From: Pachyseris speciosa
Taxonomy: Eukaryota; Cnidaria; Anthozoa; Scleractinia; Pachyseridae
DNA length: 64,000 bases
Reading direction: 5' to 3'
Assembly: GCA_016490735.1 (NCBI GenBank)
Contig: JAEMWC010000166.1
Coordinates: forward strand, 606,001-670,000
The notes below the pieces were generated by a model. The model ran no database searches, was not told where the DNA came from, and worked only from the letters and a program-made list of their open reading frames with translations. The translations under genes and the position numbers were made by a program. Shown here piece after piece: positions 13,150-25,091 of this stretch (positions are counted from its first letter, which is position 1; each line of letters opens with the position of its first letter).

Positions 13150-13271
13150 AGGTAAATAAAAGGATGTGAGCAAAGCTGGCCTTTCGCATGTCAGGATTAT
13201 CGTTGCCATTTTGTTGTCACAGCAAATAGCAAATACTTTTGATGAACGAAGCTTGAAAAAGCCGGGAGATG
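13150..13271 (+). promoter_or_regulatory. RIPOR 5' exon: start codon abutting the first donor
   Basis: GAG ATG|GTGAGT: the ATG at 13269-13271 is immediately followed by a strong donor. Spliced to 16103 it reads M-GKENSAGHKPVASRHSRS in phase 0, with a TGA in the same frame 12 nt upstream of the ATG and a good Kozak context (G at -3, G at +4 after splicing). The 5' boundary of the exon is not known; 13150 is nominal. Confidence 0.6.
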
Positions 13272-15255
13272 GTGAGTATATTTCTCTTTACCGAGTAAAA
13301 TGGTGGTCGAACTTTGGCCAACATTGCAGTGCCGTACCTGTTATCTGTAGTTTTGTCCGTATCACGTTTTAGTCAAGTCCTAATTTCTGTGGCAAGAATT
13401 TTTAGACTGACAGATATTCTACCAGGGTTATTTATTTCGTGTCGCTGAAGACGTAAATCAAGAATTCTCGGCGAAAGCTTCGAAATTTCATTACGGTTTC
13501 AAACCGCGAGACAGCGGGGTTGAAATTCGATATATTTTTAGTACCACGATAAAGAAAACATAATTACGCCTACTTTGTTTGTAATTTCGTAATATTTTTG
13601 CGAAAATAACTTGTTATATGTTTTAATGAGTCTTTTATTCATGGCAGTTATCCTTCAATGGAATGATTTCAATGGGCAATATTTATGAGGCCAATGTTTC
13701 GCTCTCGTGCATAGCTTTCACCTAATTTCCGCTTGAAAAAGTAAACTTACATTGTAAAGCTTGTTACAGATCGAGAACAATGTAAGCTTATAGAACATGC
13801 TTCAGGCCATAGAATTGCCAACATTTAAAATTCAATTTCTTAAGAGCAATTTGCTTTCTTGCTTTTTGTTCATGTCAGTTCTTCAAGAAATCCTACAACA
13901 TAAGCTTAAGCTTACACTGATTTGATAGGATCGAGACATCCATGTATTGCGCGACGCTTGAAGTTTGTCAAATAATCTTCGGCTTTAATCTGTTAAGGGC
14001 TTGATATGGAAATTTGAATTGTAATTTAACAATATGTGGTCTTTAAAATTGTTTGGTGTATTGTTTTCAAATTAGTTTTCCTGAAATTAAATTCGTACCG
14101 GTTTAAGTTGCCTTCATGACCAGCTCTTTCATTTTGTGATACATCATTCTAAACTTTATAAATAGCTGTTTTGGCGTGATATTGATATGATGTAAGTTTT
14201 CTTAATTCCTTTTTATTCCTTAGTGTCAAACTACAATATATGTTTACACTATATATTTAAGTGTGTTAATATAGTAGCCAGCGACAAGACAGAGGCTTTA
14301 AAATTTCCTGCTTTCAAAGTCACAAGATGTTTTAAGGCCAAAATACAACGATTTATTTGAAAACGTTCCATATATTTGAAAGGCGATGATCCATTTTACT
14401 CAGTATCCATGAAAACAACATACCTTCATGCAGGTTGGCTCAATATTATTTACATAAAGAACAGCTATATGCGTTTAAGAATGTGGTTGCTTCCATCTAG
14501 CTGACCTACAGATGTTGTGATAATAGGGTTTGTGTTAATTGTCCTTGCTTTACTGGTCGAATGGGGTGATGTCCCTTGTAAGTTTTATCTTGTGAAACCC
14601 TTGTTTTTGATTCTGTTGAGTTAGTTGCGATCAAATGAATCTAGTTCAGTTTAATGTAGTATCTAGATGTTTACGTGATATCCCATGCCGACATTGCTGG
14701 CAGGAAGCAAAGTCTGATAAAGTGTATGTGTTGGTAACTTTTAAGGAAGTATTGTGTCATTGTTGGTAACAAATATCATAACATTTTATAGTTTTATACC
14801 TTCAAATTTCATTGTGTCATAAGATTGCCAGATGAGTGTGATATCATTTAGGATAATAGTTTAAAATGTTGGCATTGTTGAATGACGTATGGAGTGAACT
14901 TGTCGTTTCTTAATAATGTATTTTAATTAGAAGTGCACGTAATGACTGCTAGATTATTGGATAAGCTGTGACTGACTATATTTCTGAAATAACTAAAGAA
15001 TTATAAAGTTTGCTTAAATATCATTTCCCTGCAAAAAGATGACTTAGAATGTGGCTGCTCACAAGTTGTGTTTGTCCTTTTAACAAATAGATTCCATTTG
15101 GTTGTATGTGTGTGCTCTGATAATGCACGAGTGACATCAAAACGTGGTAAGAACAAAGAAGTACACTATAAGCTGCAGCCAAGTAGCTTGACTGACGTTC
15201 TTACCAAGTTTTAACCCTTTAACCCCTAAGGGGTCTCCCTTTGAGGAGTAAAATT

Positions 15256-15287
<32 letters not shown>

Positions 15288-18200
15288 CATTCTTAGGGAG
15301 GAAAGGGTTAAGGGAGATAGTTTTTTTAACCCTTTAACCCCTAAGGGGTCACCCTTTGACCAGTAAAATCGTCTGGTGTTAGACAGTAAAATCTATAAGT
15401 CATTCTTAGGGAGGAAAGGGTTAAGGGAGATAGTTTCTTAACCCTTTAACCCCTAAGGGGTCTCTCTTTGACAGTAAAATCATCTAACATTAGAGTAAAA
15501 TCTGTAAGTCACACTTAGGGAGTAAGGGGTTAATTAATGGCCTCTGTGTGTTGTCAGAGTATAGAGTGAGATGCAGTGACAAATGGAATCTATTTGTTTT
15601 CTAGTACATAGTTTTTTGTTACTTTCTTCCCCTCTTGATGACATGATTTCGTGTGTCTTAACACTGACTGTAATTTTAAACCATTAAAATGTGAGGTTTT
15701 TGATAAGTTAGTGCCCTCCTCCTAAACCCCTCGCTTTATTAAAAAGCAGGGATACAAGGAAAAATTATCTGTTTCTATTGTCACTTTATTTATATTTTTT
15801 TAGGCTTCAACTACACTAAGACCAGTACATGTAAGAGAACAGTTCATTTTCTGTTAAGTCAGCCCTTTTATGTGCATTAGCAAAATGAAGTTAAAGTTTG
15901 TTGAAAGAAAAAAACTTATTAAGTACCCTCCTTTGAATAAGCGCCCTCCCTTTTGGCTGAAATAAGCACCCAAGAGCTAATATTCACGGAAATATGGTAT
16001 GTAGACTTATGTTTCCTTATCAATCGTTAAAACTAGGGAAATTGTGTTCATTATGATGGTGGCTTGAGAAGAAGTTTGTTTTTCTTGATGTTTTGGACAT
16101 AGGGAAAAGAGAACAGTGCTGGTCACAAACCAGTGGCCAGTCGACACTCAAGATCACTTAGGATGGAGCGAGGACATCATATTGCTGATAGCACCCAAGT
16201 GCAGAGGGCCCAATCAGTTGGAGCTGCAGGGGCATCAAGAGTAAGACCTTTCATGGGACTCCAAAGCCCCTCTGACCTTGAGAGAAAGCATTCTCAGCTG
16301 ACCCGCAGGCCTTCTGGAATTTTTAGTTCAAAGCCTGCATTCAAAACACCAAGAATAGATCAAACCACCAGCTTCTTCAACAAACTTCAGTCAGCACTCA
16401 AGTAAGCCAAAATGCTTAAATTAAAGTAACTGACTACTGCATGTATATTAGATTTCTGTTCATGGGACGCAGTGGCAGGGCACCCTCTCTGCAGTGACAA
16501 GAAGAGGGCCATGGCAGCCCAGTTAGCCGGCGATTTTGTTGCCTACAATGGAATGTTTGCCACCTACTCGACACTTAACATAGTTAATAACAGAATAATA
16601 CTTGCTTAATACCTTAATTTGTTTTTCCCACGCAAATTGCTGGTAGAAAATGACAACTAAAATAATAATAATAATCAACTTTTTTTCAAGAGTGTAACGC
16701 AAAACAGTAAAACTGACAAACCCGCGGCAGAACAATTGAAATTAAAACAACTGAAATAAAAAGCCCTAAAAAAATCTGTCGAAATGGAGTGGAGTTTACC
16801 CCTAAAGCACCCCAGTAATGGAACCATTTGATGCAGTTATTTTCAAAATTTTGGGGGTTGAATGTCCGCTGATCCTGCTAGAAGGCTCTTGCTGCCTTCT
16901 ACTCCTTTTATCCTGCCTACTGCTCCAAATAAGTTTGACAGGGCTGCACGGTCATATGTTTATTGCTTAAGGAACAGAACGGTGGCACCCCTGACCAGCT
17001 TTCCTTAAAAGCTGCAAAGTGAATGCACGTTAACTACTGATTTACATAAATTAATGTGTTTTTACCATATGTTAATTATTGCAAAGTCTGTAATTCTGTA
17101 GACATTTCATGAGCTAGTTGAACCTGAAGACCTGCAGCTCCTTGAACCTACCATATCCCTGAAAACATCTTACAGTGTGACGCGCCTTACCGTGGCCACC
17201 CAACAAAGATGTTTACAACTTCCAAGTTAGCCAATCAAGGCATGCGAATAGTGTATTAATTAAAAACGACAAGTTTCCATTTGGTTGTTGCATGTTGAAA
17301 CTTTCTACGGAGGCGTGTCTGTCAGTAAAATTCACATACCCTGATTGGCTAACTTGTAAAAATGTTTGTTGGGTGGCCACGGCAAGGTGCATTGTACTGT
17401 AAGTGAAGAAAAAATGTCAATCTCTGATTATATAAAACTGCTTGATTCTCTACAGTGACTATAGCAAGCATCTTGAGGATGCTCTGAATAGTGTAGAGCC
17501 TAAGGTATGTGAAAGACGGCTCTTTCATTGGTATGGCTTTGAATATTGCTTTGATTTGTGAATGAAAACTACTGGATGCAATTGTTTGCTATGTGAATGT
17601 TGTTAGTTTTCATCTTTGGGGCCACATTGCATTGTTACTGAATTGGACATACCGTATTTATTTGACTATAAGTTGAGCGATTTTTCCGTTAAATTAAACC
17701 ACCGAGAGTAAATTTTCCACCAGAGAAGGGGGTTCGGCTTATAGCCGATAACTTTTGGGGAAAAATTTTCAAAGACCCAAAGACAACAATGAAAATGAGA
17801 GCGAAAAACAAGTTTTCTGTGTTATCATTGACTTTTGTATATGTGGTGGCTCGTAAAGGAGCCATTTGCTAGTTTTGCTTTAAGGAAGCTTTAATCAGTC
17901 GTCGTTGACATCACACTTAACTTGTTTGTTGCTTCACATACCCTACTATAAGCTTGTTATCTCCACAGAAGTCGTCACATTTCCTGTGAATTAATTGGGT
18001 CTACTCTATGATGTTATTTGTGGAAGAAATTCTTTAACCCATTGGCACCCGTGCCGGCCAAAACCGGCCGTAAAAAACTCCCACGCTTCAAAACATTGCA
18101 ACTTTCTCAATCGCACGAATATTGCCTTAACTGTTAGTTGTGAGCACGAAATGGAATGCCCTTTAAATTTGGATATCCAATAAATGCAAGAAACGTAGCG

Positions 18201-21200
18201 ATTTTTACCAAATATGGCCTTTTGAGTTTGGACAAGAACGAAACTGGCTGTTTTTAACGTCAAAGAGAAACAACAAAAATGCCCCTTTTTGCCTTCATGT
18301 TTTTTAGGGAAATCATCGTCCAAAAACCAAAATTCAACCATCATAACAAAATTCAGTCCTTTTTCTAGCTTAGAAATGACTTTTTTTGTTCATATTCTTC
18401 TCCCGAGCGTAGATACAGCCTTTTGTTCCAGTGCATTCGGGCCTTCCCGACATTTTCAACATCTTGAGCGCATTGCATGCTGGGAACTAACGAGAATTTT
18501 TGACAGCGCCCGTTCCTTCCCCCAATTCTTTCACATATAAACTAAGTCTACAGCCACTCCGACCTACCGCCAAAATTTCCTGCTCGTAGTCATCTTCAGT
18601 ACACAGAAATTCCAAAATATGTGGCGGTAGGTCGAGAAATTCATCAATCGTCGAGTCCCAAAGGTACTAAGTGTTCGACCGGCCAAATTCCCAGTTCGTC
18701 GAGTAACAAGCCAAATTCAACAACAAAGTACATCACCTTGCTCGATTCTTTGAGAAAGTGGACTCTTAGCTACCGTCACGCTTAATGATGCTCATCAGGC
18801 AGCCGCTAAAGATGAAAAATGGCTGTAAATTTAGCAGAAATCGCAAGCAAACCGAACTTGGGCCATTGTTGTCGCTTCACGGATAAAAAATGGCTACGTC
18901 AAAATGACGTTTTCAGAAACCTTGAGCCTCCAGTGGCTTAGGACAGCACCACTTTTCCCTGGTAGTTCAAATAAAGAGTCACGAATTGCTATTCATCGTT
19001 TATAGGTGGAAAATCACTCCGAAAATGTAAAAACCTGCGGTAGTCAATGGGTTAATAAACTTGAGCAAACCCATCCTGTTTCTGCTTTTGGGATCAAGCA
19101 CAACCGAGCGTGACTCAAAGCACGTTGCTGGCTTGGTAACCTCTCACTCATGTAGCCCGCCAGGTTATACAAGATGGCGGGTCGTTTACAACTTCGATCT
19201 TTTGTGTTTTGGAAATGTTTTGAGTTTTTTTGGCATAAAAGAGTTCCAAACATTTCCTAAAAGTTACAAGGTTCGTTAAAATTCCTTTATGGTGAAGGTA
19301 TGGCATTGAATTTTTTAGATTTTCAACACAATTCTCGCTGAAGTGTGGCACACGATCCATGCGTTTTTTTTTCTCCACGGAACTTCGGTATTCAATTTTT
19401 GAGTCTCAGCTTATAGCCAAGAGTTTTCTGGGTTTTTTTGGTGAACATCTGGTCACTACTCCACTTGCTAAGTTTATGGTCTCGGCTTTTAGCTGGGATC
19501 GGCTTATAGATGAATAAATACGGTATCAATTGTTACTGGGATTGCCAGTTGCTCTTGTTGCAGTGTGCTGAGGTGTAGTTTGATTAGCAATTGTAGCATA
19601 GGGATATCTAAGTTTTTTTAGAAGTTGATATATATATGGAGGTTTGTTATACTCCCTCCACCCCGCCCCCTCACCGTTTTCTGGTTCCAGATTCAGAGGA
19701 CCACCATTCACCAAGGGGTGCAAAATACTTAATGAACATGTGAATTTCTCATACACTGTGTATATGTTGATGGTCAAAATAAAATTCCTTTATCTCCAAA
19801 CAAAGGAAATTGAAAATCAAACTACCTAGGTTAAAGTAATTTTCAGTGACCTCAATTTCGTTTTGACCTACAACATACAGTGCTGTAAATTTGGATTTGC
19901 AGTGGCAGTGAGAAAAATTTGAAATGTTATTCTGAGACATAAAACTTTTTCTGAGTTGTTCCAATGACAGCTTGAATTTTGGGATTGTATTGTGTCTCAT
20001 TTGAGGAGAGGAGGTGAGAGCAAGTCATACAGTCATTAGTTTTAAATGAATACACCTGTAGGAAAAATTACTGAAGTCACATCAATTTAGTTAAAGTAAT
20101 TGAGGGACTTAGTTGCTTAATAGTCACTTCACAAAATATTGTTCTGACTGGTAGTCTAATTCCCAGTAGTTCTGAATGGCACTGGTAGTGAAGATTTTCT
20201 GTTCAAAAGTTTTGATTTTTTTTTTTGCAGAGAAAGAGAATTGTTGAACAAAGAATAAAGTAAGCAATTATAAATTTAGTACAACAGTTATATTTATTAG
20301 TCTCAATGTGTATGCAAAATGACCAGTGTGTAACTGAAGTATACTATCTGCTGTACAAAATGAAATAAAACTTACAGTGTCAGTGATGACTTATATAATT
20401 GTATACAGAATAATAATGAGTAAGAAATTAAAGATTGAAATAAAATAAAATGGTAAAAATTTCCATTTAAGGAAGTATTATTTTATCATAGCATAACAGG
20501 TAGTATTGAAACAAAAGCTAAGGTAAAGCAAATATACCACCAAACAAGAAAGCAAACATTAACAAACAAACAAAATGCTTACTATGGATTGACATGTGCT
20601 CACTTTGTTTGGTACTCTGACTAACTTTTTTAATTAAATATAATAGATTGTTCAGTTAGTTATTAATTTGCATGCCTTTGAAAGTTCCATCGGGCAAATA
20701 TGTTAGAGTTCAAATTATACATCTCTTCTCATAAATGTTATGGTTAAATCTAGCAGCATGCTTGTTTTTACAAAATACGTCTCTTTTAAGTGAAATGAAT
20801 AAATAGCAATTGTCGACAATTGGGGGTAAGAATACTGATCAGTGTTCCTACCTCTGATGTTGCTAAACTTATCTAAATTATTTGCCAAGCACAGTATTGG
20901 TTGCAAATTACTAGTAATTAATTGTCTTGGGCTTCAGTTTGGTGTAATTTCATTTTGCATATGTGAAGGTTATGCTTATGTCGTAAATTTAATTAGTTTC
21001 ATATTATTGTCATTCTTTAATAGCTTACAATAATGTTCATCCTTAGGTTGATTGAGTCAAGGATACAGCAGGTATTGAAATTAATAACATAAACAACGAA
21101 CAAACAATTTAATCAGAAGACAAATAATTGAACTGTTATTTCAATCAGCTTTCAGTTTACATTGTTCTGTATTTATGCTGGGAAAGTAATGCTATTAAAC

Positions 21201-24200
21201 AGTTAGATGAAGTCTCTTATTTATAATTTGCTGTTTTTTCTTGCAGATTGATGAGATTTTTCAGCTGTATCTTTATGAGCAAAAGATGAGAGAAGGTAAT
21301 AATATTGTTTGAAATGAATAATTTACTACTAGATGTCGCAAGACTATGCTTTAAGAAATATTTTTGGGAGTCCACAACTCTGAACCTTTGAAATCCAAGG
21401 TGACCAGCATTTGAATTTAGTGCAAAAATTAAGATTTCCTCGTTGCCCAAAGGCAAAAGTAAGTTGCCAGGGACCACTGGGCACTGTTAGAGCACAGGCC
21501 CAGATGATTGTATTTAAAGGGTACTGAGAAGTGCATTTTTCCACTAATTAGGTGTAAAGAGAACATGCAGTCATGTTCAAGTAAAATTGGAGGGCAACCC
21601 AGAGAAAAGAGTGTCTTGAAGTTTTTCAAATGGGAATCCTTTTCTGTATTATTTGCTACTAGGTGATTAAGCAATTGCCCCCTTACTGCAAGTAACTCAC
21701 AAATTTTCCAAGGCTATAGCTAAATAAGGGGATGAAATGGTCAGCTAATGTGCAGAGCTTGATATGACATTGCATGAGGTAGCTTAACCCATTGACTACT
21801 GCAGGTTTTTACAATTTCGGAGTGATTTTCCACCTATAAACGATGAATAGCAATTCGTGACTCTTTATTTGAACTACCAGGGAAAAGTGGTGCTGTCCTA
21901 AGCCACTGGAGGCTCAAGGTTTCTGAAAACGTCATTTTGACGTAGCTATTTTTTATCCGTGAAGCGACAACAATGGCCCAAGTTGGGTTTGCTTGCGATT
22001 TCTGCTAAATTTACAGCCATTTTTCGTCTTTAGCGGCTGCCTGATAAGCATCATTAAGCGTGACGGTAGCTAAGAGTCCACTTTCTCAAAGAATTGAGCA
22101 AGGTGATGTACTTTGTTGTTGAATTTGGCTTGTTACTCGACGAACTGGGAATTTGGCCGGTCGAACACTTAGTACCTTTGGGACTCGACTATTGATGAAT
22201 TTCTCGACCTACCGCCACATATTTTGGAATTTCTGTGTACTGAAGATGACTACGAGCAGGAAATTTTGGCGGTAGGTCGGAGTGGCTGTAGACTTAGTAG
22301 CTAGTTCCCAGCATGCAATGCGCTCAAGATGTTGAAAATGTCGGGAAGGCCCGAATGCACTGGAACAAAAAGCTGTATCTACGCTCGGGAGAAGAATATG
22401 AACAAAAAAAGTCATTTCTAAGCTAGAAAAAGGACTGAATTTTGTTATGATGGTTGAATTTTGGTTTTTGGATGATGATTTCCCTAAAAAACATGAAGGC
22501 AAAAAGGGGCATTTTTGTTGTTTCTCTTTGACGTTAAAAATGGCCAGTTTCGTTCTTGTCCAAACTCAAAAGGCCATATTTGGTAAAAATCGCTACGTTT
22601 CTTGCATTTATTGGATATCCAAATTTAAAGGGCATTCCATTTCATGCTCACAACTAACAGTTAAGGCAATATTCGTGCGATTAAGAAAGTTGCAATGTTT
22701 TGAAGCATGGGAGTTTTTTACGGCCGGTTTTGGCCGGCACGGGTGCCAATGGGTTAATCCAATCCATGCAGTTAACTGCTTAAAAGTGTTATTTTATCAG
22801 AGTATTACTTATTGATCCTGAAGTTATTTTGATAAGTTATTTTTTAATTCACCTTGAACATGGCAATGGTAACAATGTTTTTGAAAACTAGACGACTGTT
22901 CACTAATTTAATAGCTGCTGACACTTTACCACAGTCCTAACAGGTAACTTTAACTTACAATGGCCGGGCGACACTGTACACACTAGACTGACCCCCCTCT
23001 CCAGTAGCAAGTTTAACAGATCTACATGTATGTATCCACACTACATCTGCTCCCTCCAAGAGCAAAAGGTTTTGATATGGATAGGTAAGTAATGGTAACC
23101 ACTTCATTTCTTTACCAGGTTCTTGCAATCTACTGAATGCATTAACATCTCAGGGCTCCAAAGGGGGCCAGGACAAGTGTCGAGCAAGCATTAATTCATG
23201 TACAGAGGTACTGTACTTACTATTTTCTGGTAAACTCACTCTGTAATAACTAGTGGGGTGGGGGTGGGGTTTGATCTGGATGACTTGGTACTAATTCCCA
23301 CCCTTTTGTGGGCACTCTTGCCTTCTCTAGCTGACGGGTAGGATTGATGCATTTTTCTCTCAGATCCAGTTTAGTTTCATTTTTCTCCTACTTTCTGCCA
23401 TTTCTCACAAATACCTTCTTTGTCCCCTGAGTTGCTTAACTGCCATTTCTCACTGTTCCTACCTTTTTTATCTTCCTTGTACTGACGTTCCTCCCTCTTC
23501 TCTTCTTCGATCCCATCCACTGTTTTCTTTGTCATTTTTTCAGTTTTTTTATTTTTGTTGTTTGTTGGGTGCACATTCTCCACTACTACTACTCCTCCAC
23601 TACTCCACTACTCCACTAAGTACTACTAAATATGACCATTTTGTGATGCAAATTCATGCTCTTCAGGTTTTTAGCCAGAATGTTACCATTGCTTCAGTGC
23701 CTTGGAGATATTTCTCATGTGGGTCAACTTTCCTTTGATTTAGTTGAAGAGTGGACTTCTCTATCTTTAATACCCCTTGCACTGTACCTTGATTCTTTAG
23801 CCAAGCCTGCCATTAGTAACAATACATGTACTTGTCCTGGTTGCATGCCTTGTTTATAGAAACAATTTTCACATTTTTCAAATACAGAACATGAATAATT
23901 ATGTTCTTTAATTACTGCTTTGTTTGGTTTTGACATATGTAAGCTTAGGTAATATTATATGCAATGGTGACTTGCTACATGTAAGTTTCATTGCTTCTTC
24001 TGGCATTTTTATTTTACAGAAAATGTGTGCTATTGAGGAAGAGCTTGAAAACAAACTGGGAGTTTTCAGATTTCAGTTAAATGGCAAGTGTAGTGTTTTG
24101 GTTTAGTCAACTTGTTTAAGTTCCTGGGTCAGATAGTCTGCTCTCTGCATGACTTCATTGAATCTTTAAGGGTTAGGTGTTGCTATGGAATTTTAGAGTT

Positions 24201-25057
24201 GGGATACGCCAGATGATTTTACTTGTCAAAGGGAGATCCCTTAGGGGTTAAAGGGTTAAAAAACTATCTCCCTTAACCCTTTCCTCCCTAACATTGAGTT
24301 ATAGATTTTGCTCTGTCGACGCCAGACTATTTTACTTGTTAAAGGGAGATCCCTTAGGGGTTAAAGGGTTAAAAAACTATCTCCCTTAACCCTTTCCTCC
24401 CTAACATTGAGTAATAGATTTTGCTCTGTCGACGCCAGACTATTTTACTTGTTAAAGGGAGATCCCTTAGGGGTTAAAGGGTTAAAAAACTATCTCCCTT
24501 AACCCTTTCCTCCCTAACATTGAGTTATAGATTTTGCTCTGTCGACGCCAGACTATTTTACTTGTCAAAGGGAGATCCCTTAGGGGTTAAAGGGTTAAAA
24601 AACTATCTCCCTTAACCCTTTCCTCCCTAACATTGAGTTATAGATTTTGCTCTGTCGACGCCAGACTATTTTACTTGTCAAAGGGAGATCCCTTAGGGGT
24701 TAAAGGGTTAAAAAACTATCTCCCTTAACCCTTTCCTCCCTAACATTGACTTATAGATTTTGCCCTGTCTACGCCAAAAGATTTTACTTGTCAAAGGAAG
24801 ATCCCTTAGGGGTTAAAGGGTTAAAAAACGATCTCCCTTAACCTTTTCCTCCCTAGCACTGACTTATAGATTTTGCTCTGTCGACACCAGACGATTTCAC
24901 TTGTCAAAGGGAGATCCCTTAGCGGTTAAAGGGTTAAAAACGATCTCCCATAACCCTTTCCTCCCTAACATTGACTTATAGATAGTGGTAGAGCACCGGA
25001 CTACCATGCGGGAGGTCGCGGGTTCTAACCCCGGCTGAACCAACACTCAGGGTCTCA

Positions 25058-25091
<34 letters not shown>

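Noticed and set aside
13166..13372. 68-codon ORF starting at 13166 as the RIPOR start
   Set aside because: Its frame meets the 13272 donor in phase 1 and hits a stop soon after joining exon 2.
18006..18344. Conserved 112-codon ORF shared with 22447-22815
   Set aside because: Shared only because the two transposon copies are near-identical; no recognisable domain, and the frame overruns the element end.
18781..18830. Hammerhead-like CTGATGA on the minus strand (and 40440 plus, 47676 plus)
   Set aside because: No stem II or GAAA follows at a suitable distance.
24190..24985. CRISPR-like array
   Set aside because: Units are contiguous 113-bp repeats without unique spacers, in an animal intron.
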